Below, one piece after another: positions 47,934 through 57,423 of a stretch of DNA of 64,000 nt. The notes below the pieces were generated by a model that was not told the DNA's origin, did no database searches, and worked only from the letters and a program-made list of their open reading frames with translations. The DNA lies in NCBI GenBank assembly GCA_945923775.1, contig CAMELR010000006.1, positions 37,247-101,246 on the forward strand, read 5' to 3'. Source of the stretch: an uncultured Clostridia bacterium. Its GTDB lineage: Bacteria; Bacillota; Clostridia; Oscillospirales; Ruminococcaceae. Position numbers and translations under genes: made by a program. Position 1 is the stretch's first letter, and each line of letters begins with the position of its first letter.

Positions 47934-48750
47934 CATTATTTCCGCGTTTTTCAGTACGCCGATACTTTTCCGGGCGCTGGTGGTAGGTATTCTGGTTTCG
48001 CTGTGTGCGGCGCTTCTTGGAGTCAGCCTGGTGCTCAAGCGCTACAGCATGATAGGCGACGGACTTTCTCATGTGGGATTCGGCGCGCTTGCGATCGCGG
48101 CGGTGATGAACTGGGCGCCGATGGCTGTGGCGGTTCCGGTGGTGATCGCGGCGGCGTTCCTGCTTCTGAGGATCTCGGGGAGCAGCAAGATAAAGGGGGA
48201 TTCCGCGATAGCACTGATATCCACCGGGGCGCTTGCGATAGGCGTAATGGCGGTGTCGCTGTCCGGAATGAACAGCGACCTTGACAGCTACTTATTCGGC
48301 AGTATCTACGCGATAAGCGACGAGGACGTTGTGATAAGCGTGGTTCTGGCGCTGCTGGTACTTATACTTTTCGTGTTCTTCTATACGAGGATTTTCGCGA
48401 TAACCTTCGATGAGAGCTTCGCCCGCGCGACCGGAACAAAGGCGGGTCTGTACAACATGCTGATCGCGCTGCTGACTGCAATAACAATTGTTGTCGGAAT
48501 GCGCATGATGGGCTCGATGCTGATTTCAAGCCTGATAATATTCCCGGCGCTGTGCAGCATGAGGGTGTTCAAGAGCTTTAAGGCGGTCACGGTGTGCTCG
48601 GCGGTCATCTCAGTGGTGACTTTCATTGCGGGCATGGTGATCTCCTACGAGTTCGGAACTCCCGGCGGCGCAAGCATCGTCTGCGTGAATATCCTGGTGT
48701 TTGCAGGATTCACGGCGGTTGGCGCGGTCATGAGCCGTAATAGAGGATAA
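47926..48750 (+). CDS. znuB: Zinc ABC transporter permease (ZnuB-like)
   Basis: The 274-residue polytopic permease of the ABC-3 family has about eight membrane segments and family motifs 'SLVLKRYSMIGDGLSHVGFGALA', 'FDESFARATGTKAGLYNML' and 'FPALCSMRVF'. It completes the zinc importer. A strong terminator follows. Confidence 0.95.
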   Translation: MGDIISAFFSTPILFRALVVGILVSLCAALLGVSLVLKRYSMIGDGLSHVGFGALAIAAVMNWAPMAVAVPVVIAAAFLLLRISGSSKIKGDSAIALISTGALAIGVMAVSLSGMNSDLDSYLFGSIYAISDEDVVISVVLALLVLILFVFFYTRIFAITFDESFARATGTKAGLYNMLIALLTAITIVVGMRMMGSMLISSLIIFPALCSMRVFKSFKAVTVCSAVISVVTFIAGMVISYEFGTPGGASIVCVNILVFAGFTAVGAVMSRNRG

Positions 48751-48762
48751 TCCAGATGTAAT

Positions 48763-48794
48763 AAATGTCCCCGTTTTTAGACGGGGACATTTTG
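48763..48794 (+). terminator. Terminator of the znu operon
   Basis: AAATGTCCCCGT/ACGGGGACATTT perfect stem followed by TTG. Confidence 0.9.
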
Positions 48795-48936
48795 CTTTAG
48801 TTTACCGGAGATGGACTTGCTGACAAACTGCTGTTTCGGAGGCAGGGCGGAATTTAGACAATATGCGGCTGGGGAGATCCATTGCGTTTATTTTTTCCCT
48901 TCACGTCAAATTACTCTGCCATTAAGCTGTATATCG

Positions 48937-48970
48937 AAAAAGCCATCTTTCTTTTTGAAAGATGGCTTTT
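48937..48970. terminator. Terminator of the nhaC-like gene
   Basis: AAAAGCCATCTTTC/GAAAGATGGCTTTT stem with a 5-nt loop; T-runs on both strands. It lies about 50 nt downstream of the antiporter gene. The stretch 48797-48936 shows no gene. Confidence 0.85.
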
Positions 48971-49021
48971 GGAGATCTTCACGTTTTGATACTTAAAGTC
49001 TTTAGATATAACGTTTGATCG

Positions 49022-50644
49022 TTAGTTCTGCTTCTTTCCGATAACTGCTTTTAGCAGGAACAGCAGTCCGAGCATAAGAACTATCGAAATTCCAAGTACC
49101 ACAAACACATTCTGGATAAATCCGGAGATAAGGTAGCCCACGATGCACACTCCCGCGACGGTCAGCGCATAGGGGAGCTGTGTGGATACATGGTTCACGT
49201 GGTCGCACTGCGCTCCGGTGGAAGCCATGATGGTGGTGTCCGAAATTGGCGAGCAGTGGTCGCCGCAGACCGCTCCGGCAAGGCACGCGGAAATGCACAC
49301 AATAACCATCTGAGGGATCTCGCCGGTCTCGGAAACATTGGCAAGTTCTGCGCTGAAAACGCTTGTAACTATCGGGATAAGTATACCGAAGGTTCCCCAG
49401 GAGGTTCCGGTAGCGAACGCCAGTCCCACCGCAACGACGAACAGGATAACCGGCAGAAGAATGCTGATGGCGGTAGCGCTCTTTACGATGCCGGAAACGA
49501 ACGCTCCTGCCTCAAGGTGGTTAGTCATGGTCTTGAGGGTCCATGCGAAGGTGAGGATCAGAATCGCGGGAACCATCTGCTTGAATCCCGCCGCAACGGA
49601 ATCCATGCACTCCGTGAATGTGAGCACCCTGCGGCACATGAAGTATATCATGACAACCACGAGAGCCGCAACCGAGCCGAGCGACAGCCCGTAGGAAGCG
49701 TCGCAGCCTGCGAACGCCTCAACAAATCCGGTGCCGCTGAAGAACCCGCCGGTATATATCATGCCGAGAACGCACAGCACGATCAGTATTGCAACCGGAA
49801 GTATCAGGTCGATGACCTTTCCGCGGGAGTGGGTGGGCTGAGCGTCCTCCTCGTAGACCTTGTTGCGGGTGGTGAAAAGGTCTCCGTTTCGCGCATTCAG
49901 TTCGTGAGTCCTCATTGGGCCAAAGTCGAACCCGGTGACTGCGAGGAAAATTACCATCAGAATAGTCAACAGCGCATACAGGTTGTAGGGAATGGTGCTG
50001 ATGAACAGGCTGATTCCGTTGACGCCTTCGACGGTTCCGCTGACAGCCGCCGCCCATGATGAGATAGGCGCGATAATGCAGATAGGCGCCGCAGTGGCGT
50101 CGATGAGGTACGCGAGCTTAGCGCGGGAAACGTTGTGCTTATCCGTAACGGGGCGCATTACAGAGCCTACCGTCAGGCAGTTGAAGTAGTCGTCAACGAA
50201 GATGAGCACGCCCAGCAGGAACGTGGAGAGTGCAGCTCCCTTCCGGCTCTTGATGTGAGCCGCCGCCCATTCTCCATAGGCGCGGCTTCCGCCCGCCTTG
50301 TTCATAAGCACGACGATAACTCCCAGTACCACCAGGAACACCAGTATGCCCACGTTGTAGGAATCCGCCAGGTTGGCTATGAGACCGTCCTGGATAACGG
50401 TGGTGAACATTCCCTCGAAACCGCCGTTTGTGGCTGCCGCGTACACGATACCTCCGGTGAGGATACCGATGAACAGCGAGGAATATACTTCCTTTGTGAT
50501 AAGAGCCAGTCCGATAGCGATTATCGGAGGAAGCAGCGACCAAAGCGATCCTATCGCTTCTGTGATCGGAGCCTGAATGAAGCAGCCTGCGATGAACAGA
50601 ACGATGAACAGGGCAATAATTATTTTGCCGACATATTTTTTCAT
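49022..50644 (-). CDS. NhaC-family Na+/H+ antiporter-type transporter
   Basis: A 540-residue membrane protein with 12 or more hydrophobic segments and NhaC/YheL family motifs: 'FIDDYFNCLTVGSVMRPVTD'-like ('IFVDDYFNCLTVGSVMRPVTDKHNVSRAKLAYLIDATAAP'), 'ATGTSWGTFGILIPI' and 'GDHCSPISDTTIMASTGAQCDHVNHV', the substrate-binding core. The family exchanges Na+ or other cations, or amino/organic acids as in MleN, for protons; the substrate here is not defined. It is monocistronic with its own promoter and terminator. Confidence 0.93.
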   Translation of the reverse strand: MKKYVGKIIIALFIVLFIAGCFIQAPITEAIGSLWSLLPPIIAIGLALITKEVYSSLFIGILTGGIVYAAATNGGFEGMFTTVIQDGLIANLADSYNVGILVFLVVLGVIVVLMNKAGGSRAYGEWAAAHIKSRKGAALSTFLLGVLIFVDDYFNCLTVGSVMRPVTDKHNVSRAKLAYLIDATAAPICIIAPISSWAAAVSGTVEGVNGISLFISTIPYNLYALLTILMVIFLAVTGFDFGPMRTHELNARNGDLFTTRNKVYEEDAQPTHSRGKVIDLILPVAILIVLCVLGMIYTGGFFSGTGFVEAFAGCDASYGLSLGSVAALVVVMIYFMCRRVLTFTECMDSVAAGFKQMVPAILILTFAWTLKTMTNHLEAGAFVSGIVKSATAISILLPVILFVVAVGLAFATGTSWGTFGILIPIVTSVFSAELANVSETGEIPQMVIVCISACLAGAVCGDHCSPISDTTIMASTGAQCDHVNHVSTQLPYALTVAGVCIVGYLISGFIQNVFVVLGISIVLMLGLLFLLKAVIGKKQN

Positions 50645-50788
50645 GTTTGAACTCCTTTTTAGTTTATGTTATTAATATACTATTAAATTCGTAAAAAGTC
50701 AAGCATTTTAACGCATTTTGTCCGAATGGGCAGAATCTTGCCGTTAAATTTGGAATAAATCCCTATAAATTCCGTGCTGCGGCACAGC

Positions 50789-50817
50789 TTGACAATTTCC
50801 CCGCCGCGTTATATAAT
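50789..50817 (+). promoter_or_regulatory. Promoter of the SGNH esterase gene
   Basis: TTGACA (50789-50794), 17-bp spacer, TATAAT (50812-50817); perfect hexamers. Confidence 0.9.
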
Positions 50818-50854
50818 ATCTAACGGAGAAATTACAGAACAGAGAGGAAACAAC

Positions 50855-51979
50855 ATGAAACAGCATTGGGCAAGCGTCTGGGGCAACGCTATATCTATAG
50901 GAGAAAACCGCCCCGAGGGCTACAACAGGAACATAACGTTCCGCTATCCGGTTTATTCGCAGTTCGGCGGAACCGCCGTTCGGCTGACGTTCGACAATTT
51001 CTGCGGTACCGAGCCTGTAACGTTCAACAAGGTGACGGCGTTCATCGGCGGGAAGTTCTACCCTGTGACATTCGGCGGGAATCGCGAGGCGACCGTCGGC
51101 GCGGGCGAAAACATAGTCTCCGATGAGCTCCCCTGCGAGGTGGAGCCGCAGAGCCTTATAACGGTCAGCTTCTGGTTCAGGGATTTCACGCTGCTGAGAT
51201 CGGCGGTGTTCACCAGCGGACCGCTGACCGAGGGCTACTACGCCATCGGGGACATGACCGAGACCGAGCTTATCCCGAAGGAGATCGAGCGCGGCATAAG
51301 CGTTATCTACTTCCTCAGCAACGTATCGGTGCTGACCTCCGCGGAGAACCGCACGGTGGTCTGCTACGGGGATTCTATCACTGCGCAGGACTGGCCGGAG
51401 TACCTCACGCTGCGCTGCAACCGCGAGGAGAAGCTCCATACTGCGGTAATACGCCGCGCGGCGAGCGGAACCAGAATGCTCCGGGAGTATAACTGCATAA
51501 CCTACGAATCCTACGGGCTGATGGGAAGCAAGCGCTTCTCCCACGAGGTCCCCACCGACGGAGCGGACACAGTGATAATCCAGCATGGTATCAACGATAT
51601 AATCCACCCGGTGGGCACCGAGGTGAATCCGTTCCGCCCGATGAGCGACATGCCCACCGCGCAGGAGCTTGCCGACTGCATGAAGTACTACATCGAGCAG
51701 GCACGCGGCTTCGGGTATAAGGTGTACGTCGGGACGCTGCTGCCTATCGAGGGCTGGCGTACCTATGCGCCGTTCCGCGAGGAGGTGCGGGGTCAGTTCA
51801 ACGAGTGGATACGCACCACCGACCTCATCGACGGGTGCATAGACTTTGACAGGTCGTTAGCCGACCCTGAGCGTCCGACGCGAATGCTTCCGCAGTTCGA
51901 CAGCGGCGACCACCTCCACCCGAGCAAGATGGGCTACAAGCAGATGGCGGATATCGTTCCCGGGGAGATACTCCGCTGA
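50855..51979 (+). CDS. SGNH/GDSL-family carbohydrate esterase-like hydrolase
   Basis: The 374-residue protein has an N-terminal beta-sandwich-like region (about 1-150) and an SGNH hydrolase domain. Block I is 'VVCYGDSITAQDWPEYL' (Ser near residue 173), the Asn block is 'VIIQHGINDIIHPVG', and the catalytic Asp/His are in 'DSGDHLHPSKMGYKQMAD'. It resembles rhamnogalacturonan or acetylxylan esterases. No signal peptide is seen, so it is likely cytoplasmic, like the other carbohydrate enzymes of this window. The start at 50855 follows AGAGGAAA. Confidence 0.85.
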   Translation: MKQHWASVWGNAISIGENRPEGYNRNITFRYPVYSQFGGTAVRLTFDNFCGTEPVTFNKVTAFIGGKFYPVTFGGNREATVGAGENIVSDELPCEVEPQSLITVSFWFRDFTLLRSAVFTSGPLTEGYYAIGDMTETELIPKEIERGISVIYFLSNVSVLTSAENRTVVCYGDSITAQDWPEYLTLRCNREEKLHTAVIRRAASGTRMLREYNCITYESYGLMGSKRFSHEVPTDGADTVIIQHGINDIIHPVGTEVNPFRPMSDMPTAQELADCMKYYIEQARGFGYKVYVGTLLPIEGWRTYAPFREEVRGQFNEWIRTTDLIDGCIDFDRSLADPERPTRMLPQFDSGDHLHPSKMGYKQMADIVPGEILR

Positions 51980-52007
51980 CTGGCGTAAGGCTGAAGGCAA
52001 TAAACTA

Positions 52008-52037
52008 AAGGGGCTGTGAATCACAGCCCCATTTTAA
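52008..52037. terminator. Terminator between SGNH gene and XRE gene
   Basis: Perfect 10-bp stem GGGGCTGTGA/TCACAGCCCC followed by ATTTTA; on the other strand TTTAGTTT follows. Confidence 0.85.
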
Positions 52038-52051
52038 ATAATATAAAACGT

Positions 52052-52294
52052 TTAAACCTTGAGCAGATCCTCAACGGTGACAGAGAAAACCTTTGCCAGA
52101 GAGATTATCTCAATATCTGTGACGAATCTCTGACCGGACTCGATTCTCTGAACTGCGTTCTTGTCGATATCCAGATTGATGACCTGCAGTCTGTCTGCAA
52201 GCTCACGCTGTGAGATCTTCAATGCCTTGCGCAGCTTTGCAACGTTGATTCCGCAGATGTTGTTTCTTCCGTCGGTTGTTCGGTTGTTAAACAT
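52052..52294 (-). CDS. XRE-family helix-turn-helix regulator
   Basis: The 80-residue protein is one lambda-repressor-like DNA-binding domain ('VAKLRKALKISQRELADRLQVINLDIDKNAVQRIESGQRFVTDIEIISLAKVFSVTVEDLL'), about the minimal size of the family, with a 16-residue N-terminal extension. No partner toxin gene, phage gene or effector domain is nearby. It may repress its own expression. Confidence 0.88.
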   Translation of the reverse strand: MFNNRTTDGRNNICGINVAKLRKALKISQRELADRLQVINLDIDKNAVQRIESGQRFVTDIEIISLAKVFSVTVEDLLKV

Positions 52295-52724
52295 GTGGAC
52301 TCTCCTTACTTGATAAAAAAATTATGCGAAATCCATTCCAATAAAAAATGTATTGCACCTTATATTATTTTACAATATGGCGCGGGCAAAAATGACACCT
52401 AACAGAAATCAAAACGATAATTATTGCATATTCAAGGAATAAACTGGAAAACCATAGTCCGATTGACCTTAATAACAGCTCAATAACCCCTTTTTGTGGC
52501 ATAAGCTATGTCTCGTTTTGTTAAAAATGCACATTTTCCGCTGCTATTTTTCTAATAATTATACAGCGTGGTTGATTCCATTTGATGTTATCCGGGCATA
52601 ATATAGCTGAATATATGAACATCTCCGCCTGATTCCTGTAAACCCGTTCATATGATAATATAGCCGTGCAATTGTGAAATATTCGTGAAGGAGTTAAAAA
52701 TTAACTTATTCTCACATGTTCTGG
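52295..52724. other. AT-rich gap without recognised genes
   Basis: 430 bp between divergent genes. It is much richer in A+T than the surroundings, with many stop codons in all frames; no known RNA or operator was recognised. Confidence 0.5.
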
Positions 52725-52753
52725 TTGACATGTGTATTTAAATATGTTACAAT
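52725..52753 (+). promoter_or_regulatory. Promoter of the AI-2E family gene
   Basis: TTGACA (52725-52730), 17-bp spacer, TACAAT (52748-52753). Confidence 0.85.
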
Positions 52754-52793
52754 AAACTTGTTATGTGATCGCTTTTAGCAGGAGGACACACTT

Positions 52794-54179
52794 TTGAAGA
52801 TAAAATGGAACAAGAAATACACTACGATCGCAGTTTATTCGCTCATCGTAATTATGCTGGCGGTGCTGTTCGTGGTGTTCGTATTTAAATTCGACTCGTT
52901 CAAGAGCGGATTTTCATGGATAGGAAGCGTTTCCGCACCTCTTATCTGCGGTATCGTAATAGCGTATATCGTGAATCCGCTGATGATGTGGATCGAGCGC
53001 ACTTTTTTCCACAAGCTCGTTGAGAATCCGCCGCCTGAAAAGGGAATAGTCATGCAGAAGCTGGCGGAATCCAAGGTCGGTTCCACCGCAGTGGTCCGCA
53101 CGCTCGAAAAGCACGGTCCATCAATGGAGAAGAAATCACGCCGCCGTAAGGTCGCGGCACGCGCGCTTTCGGTGACGATCGCGTATATCATAGTTCTTGC
53201 GGCAGTCGTGGGGATATGCGTGGCTGTAGTTCCAAGCGTGGCAAAGAGCGTGGTCGACCTCGCCGACCAGATGCCCGGGTACATCAAGAAGCTGGACGCA
53301 TTCCTCGAGGATTTCTTCGCGAACAATCCGGAGATCGCAAATCTTATCTCCGACAGCTTTACTGAAATAGGCTCGATCGTGAAGAAGATATCCGAGATGG
53401 TTCAGCCTATGGCCGGAGACATCATGAGCAGCGTCTCAAGCGGAGTATTCCAGTTTGCGGCGGGGCTGCTGACGGGTCTGAAGAATGTCGTGATCGGACT
53501 TATCATTGCGATATATCTTCTGTTCAGCAAGGAGCGGCTTCTGGCTCAGACAAAGAAAATACTCTTTGCGTTCCTGAAGAACAATATATGTCAGCGGGTA
53601 TTTTATGTAGGCTCCCGAACCAATGCGATTTTCAAGAGCTACGTTATATCTAACCTCGTGGACGCGCTGATAATTTTTGTTGCGATGGCGATAGGCTGCC
53701 TCGTTATGGGAATGCCGTACCCCATGCTGCTTGCAGTAGTCTGCGGAGTCACAAATCTCATACCGTTCTTCGGTCCGTTCATCGGAGCTATTCCGTGCGG
53801 TATCCTGATACTGCTGGTTGACCCGGTGAAGGTCATCTGGTTCGAGCTGTTCGTGCTGGTGCTCCAGCAGGTCGACGGAAACGTTATCAAGCCGCACCTG
53901 TTCGGCGGTTCGATGGGACTTCCCGCGATCTGGGTGCTGGTTTCCATCACCATCGGCGGAGGTCTGTTCGGAATTCCGGGAATGCTGCTTGGCGTTCCGG
54001 TGTTCGCGGTTATCTACCTGCTGTTTGCAGAGTTCGTATCATCGCGCCTGAAAAAGAAGAAAATGCCCGAGGAGACCAAGGAGTACGCCGGAGACACGTC
54101 GCTGTTCCTTGACGGCTATGAAGACGACAGGGCGTCTGAGGAGCCTGCGGTAGTTCGCGAGGAGAAAAAAGGCGACTGA
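52794..54179 (+). CDS. AI-2E-family transporter (PerM/YdbI-like membrane protein)
   Basis: The 461-residue protein starts with TTG behind AGGAGGA. It has two N-terminal membrane segments, a soluble insertion rich in K/R (about 75-120), and a further block of five to six segments with family motifs 'LVDALIIFVAMAIGCLVMGMPYPMLLAVVCGVTNLIPFFGPFIGAIPCG' and 'GGSMGLPAIWVLVSITIGGGLFGIPGMLLGVPVFAV'. Members export diverse small molecules or ions; the AI-2 role is proven for few. The C-terminus is acidic and cytoplasmic. Confidence 0.92.
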   Translation: MKIKWNKKYTTIAVYSLIVIMLAVLFVVFVFKFDSFKSGFSWIGSVSAPLICGIVIAYIVNPLMMWIERTFFHKLVENPPPEKGIVMQKLAESKVGSTAVVRTLEKHGPSMEKKSRRRKVAARALSVTIAYIIVLAAVVGICVAVVPSVAKSVVDLADQMPGYIKKLDAFLEDFFANNPEIANLISDSFTEIGSIVKKISEMVQPMAGDIMSSVSSGVFQFAAGLLTGLKNVVIGLIIAIYLLFSKERLLAQTKKILFAFLKNNICQRVFYVGSRTNAIFKSYVISNLVDALIIFVAMAIGCLVMGMPYPMLLAVVCGVTNLIPFFGPFIGAIPCGILILLVDPVKVIWFELFVLVLQQVDGNVIKPHLFGGSMGLPAIWVLVSITIGGGLFGIPGMLLGVPVFAVIYLLFAEFVSSRLKKKKMPEETKEYAGDTSLFLDGYEDDRASEEPAVVREEKKGD

Positions 54180-54376
54180 CGCAGCGCAATTAAAAGCGTG
54201 GGCAAATATGCGGAAATGCTTGCTAGATTTCAAATCCAACTGAGTATATTGAGAAATCATGAAACCCTTGAAACCTTGCGGCTGGTTTTTGAAATGGAAC
54301 GGTACGTTTCAGCAAATAAAACAATATCGTTTCGGCTCAGATGATCTCATTATGCCGGAAAAGTAAATATCTTAAT

Positions 54377-54412
54377 AAAAAACGGTTCTATCCACAGATA
54401 GAGCCGTTTTTC
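54377..54412. terminator. Strong bidirectional terminator downstream of the AI-2E gene
   Basis: AAAAACGGTTCTAT/ATAGAGCCGTTTTT stem with A/T runs, about 200 nt after the stop. Confidence 0.85.
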
Positions 54413-54488
54413 TATGCTATATTAATTAACTCCACAATTTACTATCAATGAATTTGGGGTAAAATCAGTCGGAATGACTGCACAGCCA

Positions 54489-54530
54489 TTGCCGCCGGCT
54501 TCTCTGCTAGAGCAGGGATCCGGCGGACGC
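54489..54530. repeat. Inverted repeat downstream of hcp
   Basis: CCGCCGG/CCGGCGG encloses CTGCT/AGCAG, giving a nested stem without a T-run. The rest of 54180-54562 shows nothing else apart from the terminator at 54377. Confidence 0.55.
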
Positions 54531-54562
54531 TCTGAAATTCCGGGTTTACAAAAGTCTGACGA

Positions 54563-56125
54563 TTATCCCAATATCATGCGCAGGTCGTCTTCCGGAGTAG
54601 TCGCCGCCCGGAGCTTGAATTCATTCTGGAGCACTTCCAGTACTGCCGGGGAAACAAACGCCGGGATAGTCGGCCCGAGAATTATATTTTTCAGTCCAAG
54701 GTAAAGCAGCGACAGCAGAATGCAGACCGCCTTCTGCTCGTACCACGAAAGCACCAGCGTGAGCGGCAGGTCGTTGACCCCGCAGCCGAACGCTTCGGCG
54801 AGCGCGGAGGCTACCCGCACGGCGCTGTAGGAATCGTTGCACTGCCCCATGTCGAGAATGCGCGGGATCCCGTCGATATCGCCAAGATCCATGTCGTTGA
54901 GACGGTACTTTCCGCAGGCTAGGGTGAGTATCAGCGTGTCCGGGGGAGTCAGCCGCGCAAAATCAGAATAGTAGCTGCGGCTGGGGGAGGCTCCGTCGCA
55001 GCCGCCGATCAGGAAAATATGGCGTATCTTTCCGGCTTTGATGAGCTGTATGATCTTTTCGGCATGCTTCAGTACGGCGTTGTGCGCGAATCCGGTAATG
55101 ACCTTGTGTCCGCCGTTCATTCCGGTCATTTCCTTGTTCTCGTCGTAGCCGCCGCATTCAAGCGCTTTCCTGATAACCGGGGTGAAATCCTTGTCGGCGC
55201 CGATGTGGGTTACTTCGGGGTACGACACGATGGAGGTCGTGAAAATACGGTCGGCGTAGCTCTCGCGCAGTGGCATTATGCAGTTCGTGGTGAACAGCAC
55301 CGGAGCCGGGATATTGTGGAATTCCGACTGCTGATTCTGCCAGCCGGTGCCGAAGTTTCCCTTGAGCTGCGGGTGCTTTTTAAGCTCCGGGTAGCCATGG
55401 GCGGGGAGCATTTCGCTGTGGGTGTAAATGTTTACGCCCTTGCCGTCGGTCTGCTCCAGAAGCAGCTTCATATCGTGCAGGTCATGGCCGCTTACCACGA
55501 TGAACGGCCCTTTTTCAATGGTGAGGGGGACTTCCGTGGGGACAGGGTCGCCGTATGCTTCGGTGTTGGCGTGGTCGAGAAGCTCCAGGCATTTGAGGTT
55601 CACCGCGCCGGTCTTGAGCACCAGCGGAAGCAGCACGTCCTGCGTCTCGTCCTCGCCGAGATGGTACAGAGCTTCATAGAAGAACTGGTCGACCTCCCGG
55701 CAGGTCTTGCCGAGCACCCGGGCGTGGTAGGCGTAGGCCGCCATGCCCTTCAGCCCGAACAGTATCAGGGATTTCAGCGAGCGGATATCCGCGTTGCCGT
55801 CCCAGATTTTCGGCATTGAGTAGTCCTCGAACTTTTCGGAGGAGATACGGTGCTTTTCCTGCTCGACCTCGGTCTTGATGGCTTTTATCGTGGAATTGTT
55901 GAAATTTACGTTGGTGATGGTGGTGAACAGCGCTTTTTCAACCAGCGCGTCGGTGGACTCCGTGGGTCTGCCGGATTTAGCGGCGCGGGCAAGCCCTATG
56001 AGCGCTCCGATTATCTCGTCCTGGTAGTTTGCGGTGTCGGCTTTTTTGCCGCATACTCCCGCCTTGCCCTCGCAGCCGGTGTTGTGGGCGGTCTGCTGGC
56101 ACTGGAAGCAAAACATGTCTTTCAT
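54563..56125 (-). CDS. hcp: Hybrid cluster protein (hydroxylamine reductase type)
   Basis: The 520-residue protein has the N-terminal cluster motif 'CFQCQQTAHNTGCEGKAGVCG' (C-x2-C-x8-C-x5-C), hybrid-cluster ligands in 'GHDLHDMKLLLEQ', 'FTTNCIM', 'LIGGCDGA' and 'LTLACGKYR', and full length for a class I/II Hcp. Hcp proteins handle nitric oxide and hydroxylamine under anaerobic nitrosative stress. The start at 56125 is fixed by AAAGGACA upstream and the motif at residue 5. It is monocistronic; the usual reductase Hcr is not adjacent. Confidence 0.95.
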   Translation of the reverse strand: MKDMFCFQCQQTAHNTGCEGKAGVCGKKADTANYQDEIIGALIGLARAAKSGRPTESTDALVEKALFTTITNVNFNNSTIKAIKTEVEQEKHRISSEKFEDYSMPKIWDGNADIRSLKSLILFGLKGMAAYAYHARVLGKTCREVDQFFYEALYHLGEDETQDVLLPLVLKTGAVNLKCLELLDHANTEAYGDPVPTEVPLTIEKGPFIVVSGHDLHDMKLLLEQTDGKGVNIYTHSEMLPAHGYPELKKHPQLKGNFGTGWQNQQSEFHNIPAPVLFTTNCIMPLRESYADRIFTTSIVSYPEVTHIGADKDFTPVIRKALECGGYDENKEMTGMNGGHKVITGFAHNAVLKHAEKIIQLIKAGKIRHIFLIGGCDGASPSRSYYSDFARLTPPDTLILTLACGKYRLNDMDLGDIDGIPRILDMGQCNDSYSAVRVASALAEAFGCGVNDLPLTLVLSWYEQKAVCILLSLLYLGLKNIILGPTIPAFVSPAVLEVLQNEFKLRAATTPEDDLRMILG

Positions 56126-56265
56126 TGTGAAATGTCCTTTCTTTATAATGTGAGGGTATGTGCATATAGTTCCCGGAATTTTCAGGATAATACACCGGAA
56201 AAAATAAATCACTCTGCTATTGCGAAAAAGCATGAAATGTAATACAATATCAATGAGGTGATAAT

Positions 56266-57174
56266 ATGAAAAAATACATGGCAGCCGCGGTACTTATTAC
56301 TATAGTACTCGCAGCGGGCTGCACCGGGAATGCTTCCAGCCAGGACGAAAGCTCCTCGCAGACCGACAGCTCCACGGCGGAGGTCACGGTCACAACCAGC
56401 GCCGCGCCGACAGAGCAGCCGGAGGAAGTCCCCGAGACGGAAGCGGCTCCCGAGCCGTCCGAAACCACCGCCGCGCAGACGGAAGCTCCGCAGGAGACGT
56501 CCGCGCCAGAGAATCAGGGCGGGTACATAGCCGACTGGATATACGGAACCTGGAGCGCCGTCAGCGTAAACGGGCAGGATTACTGGGATTACGCGTTCGC
56601 GAACGGGCTTACGGAGCAGTCGCAGCTTATTTTCGACAGCGAGGAAGTCTTGGTCAGAAATGGAACTGTGGGTATCGAGCAGGAGTATAGCTATGCCATA
56701 ACGGACGCAGGAGCTGATATATATTACAGCTGGGGAGAGAAATTCTTGGCGCTGACCTATGATCCGTCGGCTGACACTCTTACTATGACAGATGAGGCGG
56801 ACAATTTTGCCGTATTCAAACGCGGCGAATATCCACAGTCCGCAGAGGTCGACTACATAGCCGACTGGATATACGGCACCTGGAGCGTCATCAGCGTAAA
56901 CGGTCAGGATTACTGGGAATATGCGGCGCAGAACGACGAGGATCAGGAGAAGATGATGATCTTCACGGCGCAGGGCGTTGACATTACCAGCGGCGACAGA
57001 GTTCTCAGAACGCTGAGCTACCGTATAACCGATGAAGGCGCGGAGATAAGGGATATAGACGGCGCGGTTATTCTGATGACTTATTCGCCGCAGGACGACA
57101 CACTTACTTTCACGGCGGACGGATATACGACAGTTGTAAAGCGCGGAACAAATCCGAAACCGGCGGAAAACTGA
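56266..57174 (+). CDS. Lipoprotein with two tandem 'GTW' (lipocalin-like) domains
   Basis: The 302-residue precursor has a lipoprotein signal (lipobox 'LAAGCTG', C at about 17), an S/T/E/P-rich linker (about 20-85), and two copies of a domain of about 100 residues. The first starts 'YIADWIYGTWSAVSVNGQDY', the second 'YIADWIYGTWSVISVNGQDY'; each ends with a 'DTLT' strand and 'FKRG' or 'VKRG'. The 'GTW' start and repeated beta-strand pattern resemble small lipocalin-like domains. It is surface-anchored; ligand unknown. GAGGTGAT precedes the ATG. The duplicated DNA is also well conserved, so the duplication is recent. Confidence 0.8.
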   Translation: MKKYMAAAVLITIVLAAGCTGNASSQDESSSQTDSSTAEVTVTTSAAPTEQPEEVPETEAAPEPSETTAAQTEAPQETSAPENQGGYIADWIYGTWSAVSVNGQDYWDYAFANGLTEQSQLIFDSEEVLVRNGTVGIEQEYSYAITDAGADIYYSWGEKFLALTYDPSADTLTMTDEADNFAVFKRGEYPQSAEVDYIADWIYGTWSVISVNGQDYWEYAAQNDEDQEKMMIFTAQGVDITSGDRVLRTLSYRITDEGAEIRDIDGAVILMTYSPQDDTLTFTADGYTTVVKRGTNPKPAEN

Positions 57175-57208
57175 CAACAGTTTCCTTTAATAGGTGACGT
57201 TTGTAATT

Positions 57209-57222
57209 TGTAAACGGTTACA
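57209..57222. promoter_or_regulatory. cre-like operator
   Basis: TGTAAACGGTTACA matches TGWNANCGNTNWCA at every defined position. It lies 95 bp upstream of the promoter of the next lipoprotein gene and just downstream of the previous one. Confidence 0.5.
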
Positions 57223-57316
57223 TGGTTGCATTTCATAATTTTGTAAAATTGAACAGTAAAGTTTAAACAACGGTTGAGAAACTTTGTGCCTTCAGCCAAA
57301 AGTATATGCGGAGTAG

Positions 57317-57345
57317 TTGACAAGCGACTAGTTGTGTGTTATAAT
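57317..57345 (+). promoter_or_regulatory. Promoter of the second lipoprotein gene
   Basis: TTGACA (57317-57322), 17-bp spacer, TATAAT (57340-57345) with TGT before it; perfect extended consensus. Confidence 0.9.
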
Positions 57346-57423
57346 TCCTCATGTTGTGAATTTGCTGTTTTTGGCAGATACTTACAACAAATAACAGATA
57401 TATGATTTTGAGGAGAAACTACT

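Noticed and set aside
48811..48996. 61-codon plus-strand frame after the znu terminator
   Set aside because: No ribosome-binding site or recognisable composition; part of it is the terminator hairpin at 48937.
52052..52294. Antitoxin of a toxin-antitoxin pair
   Set aside because: The XRE domain is isolated; neighbouring DNA on both sides shows no small toxin-like gene.
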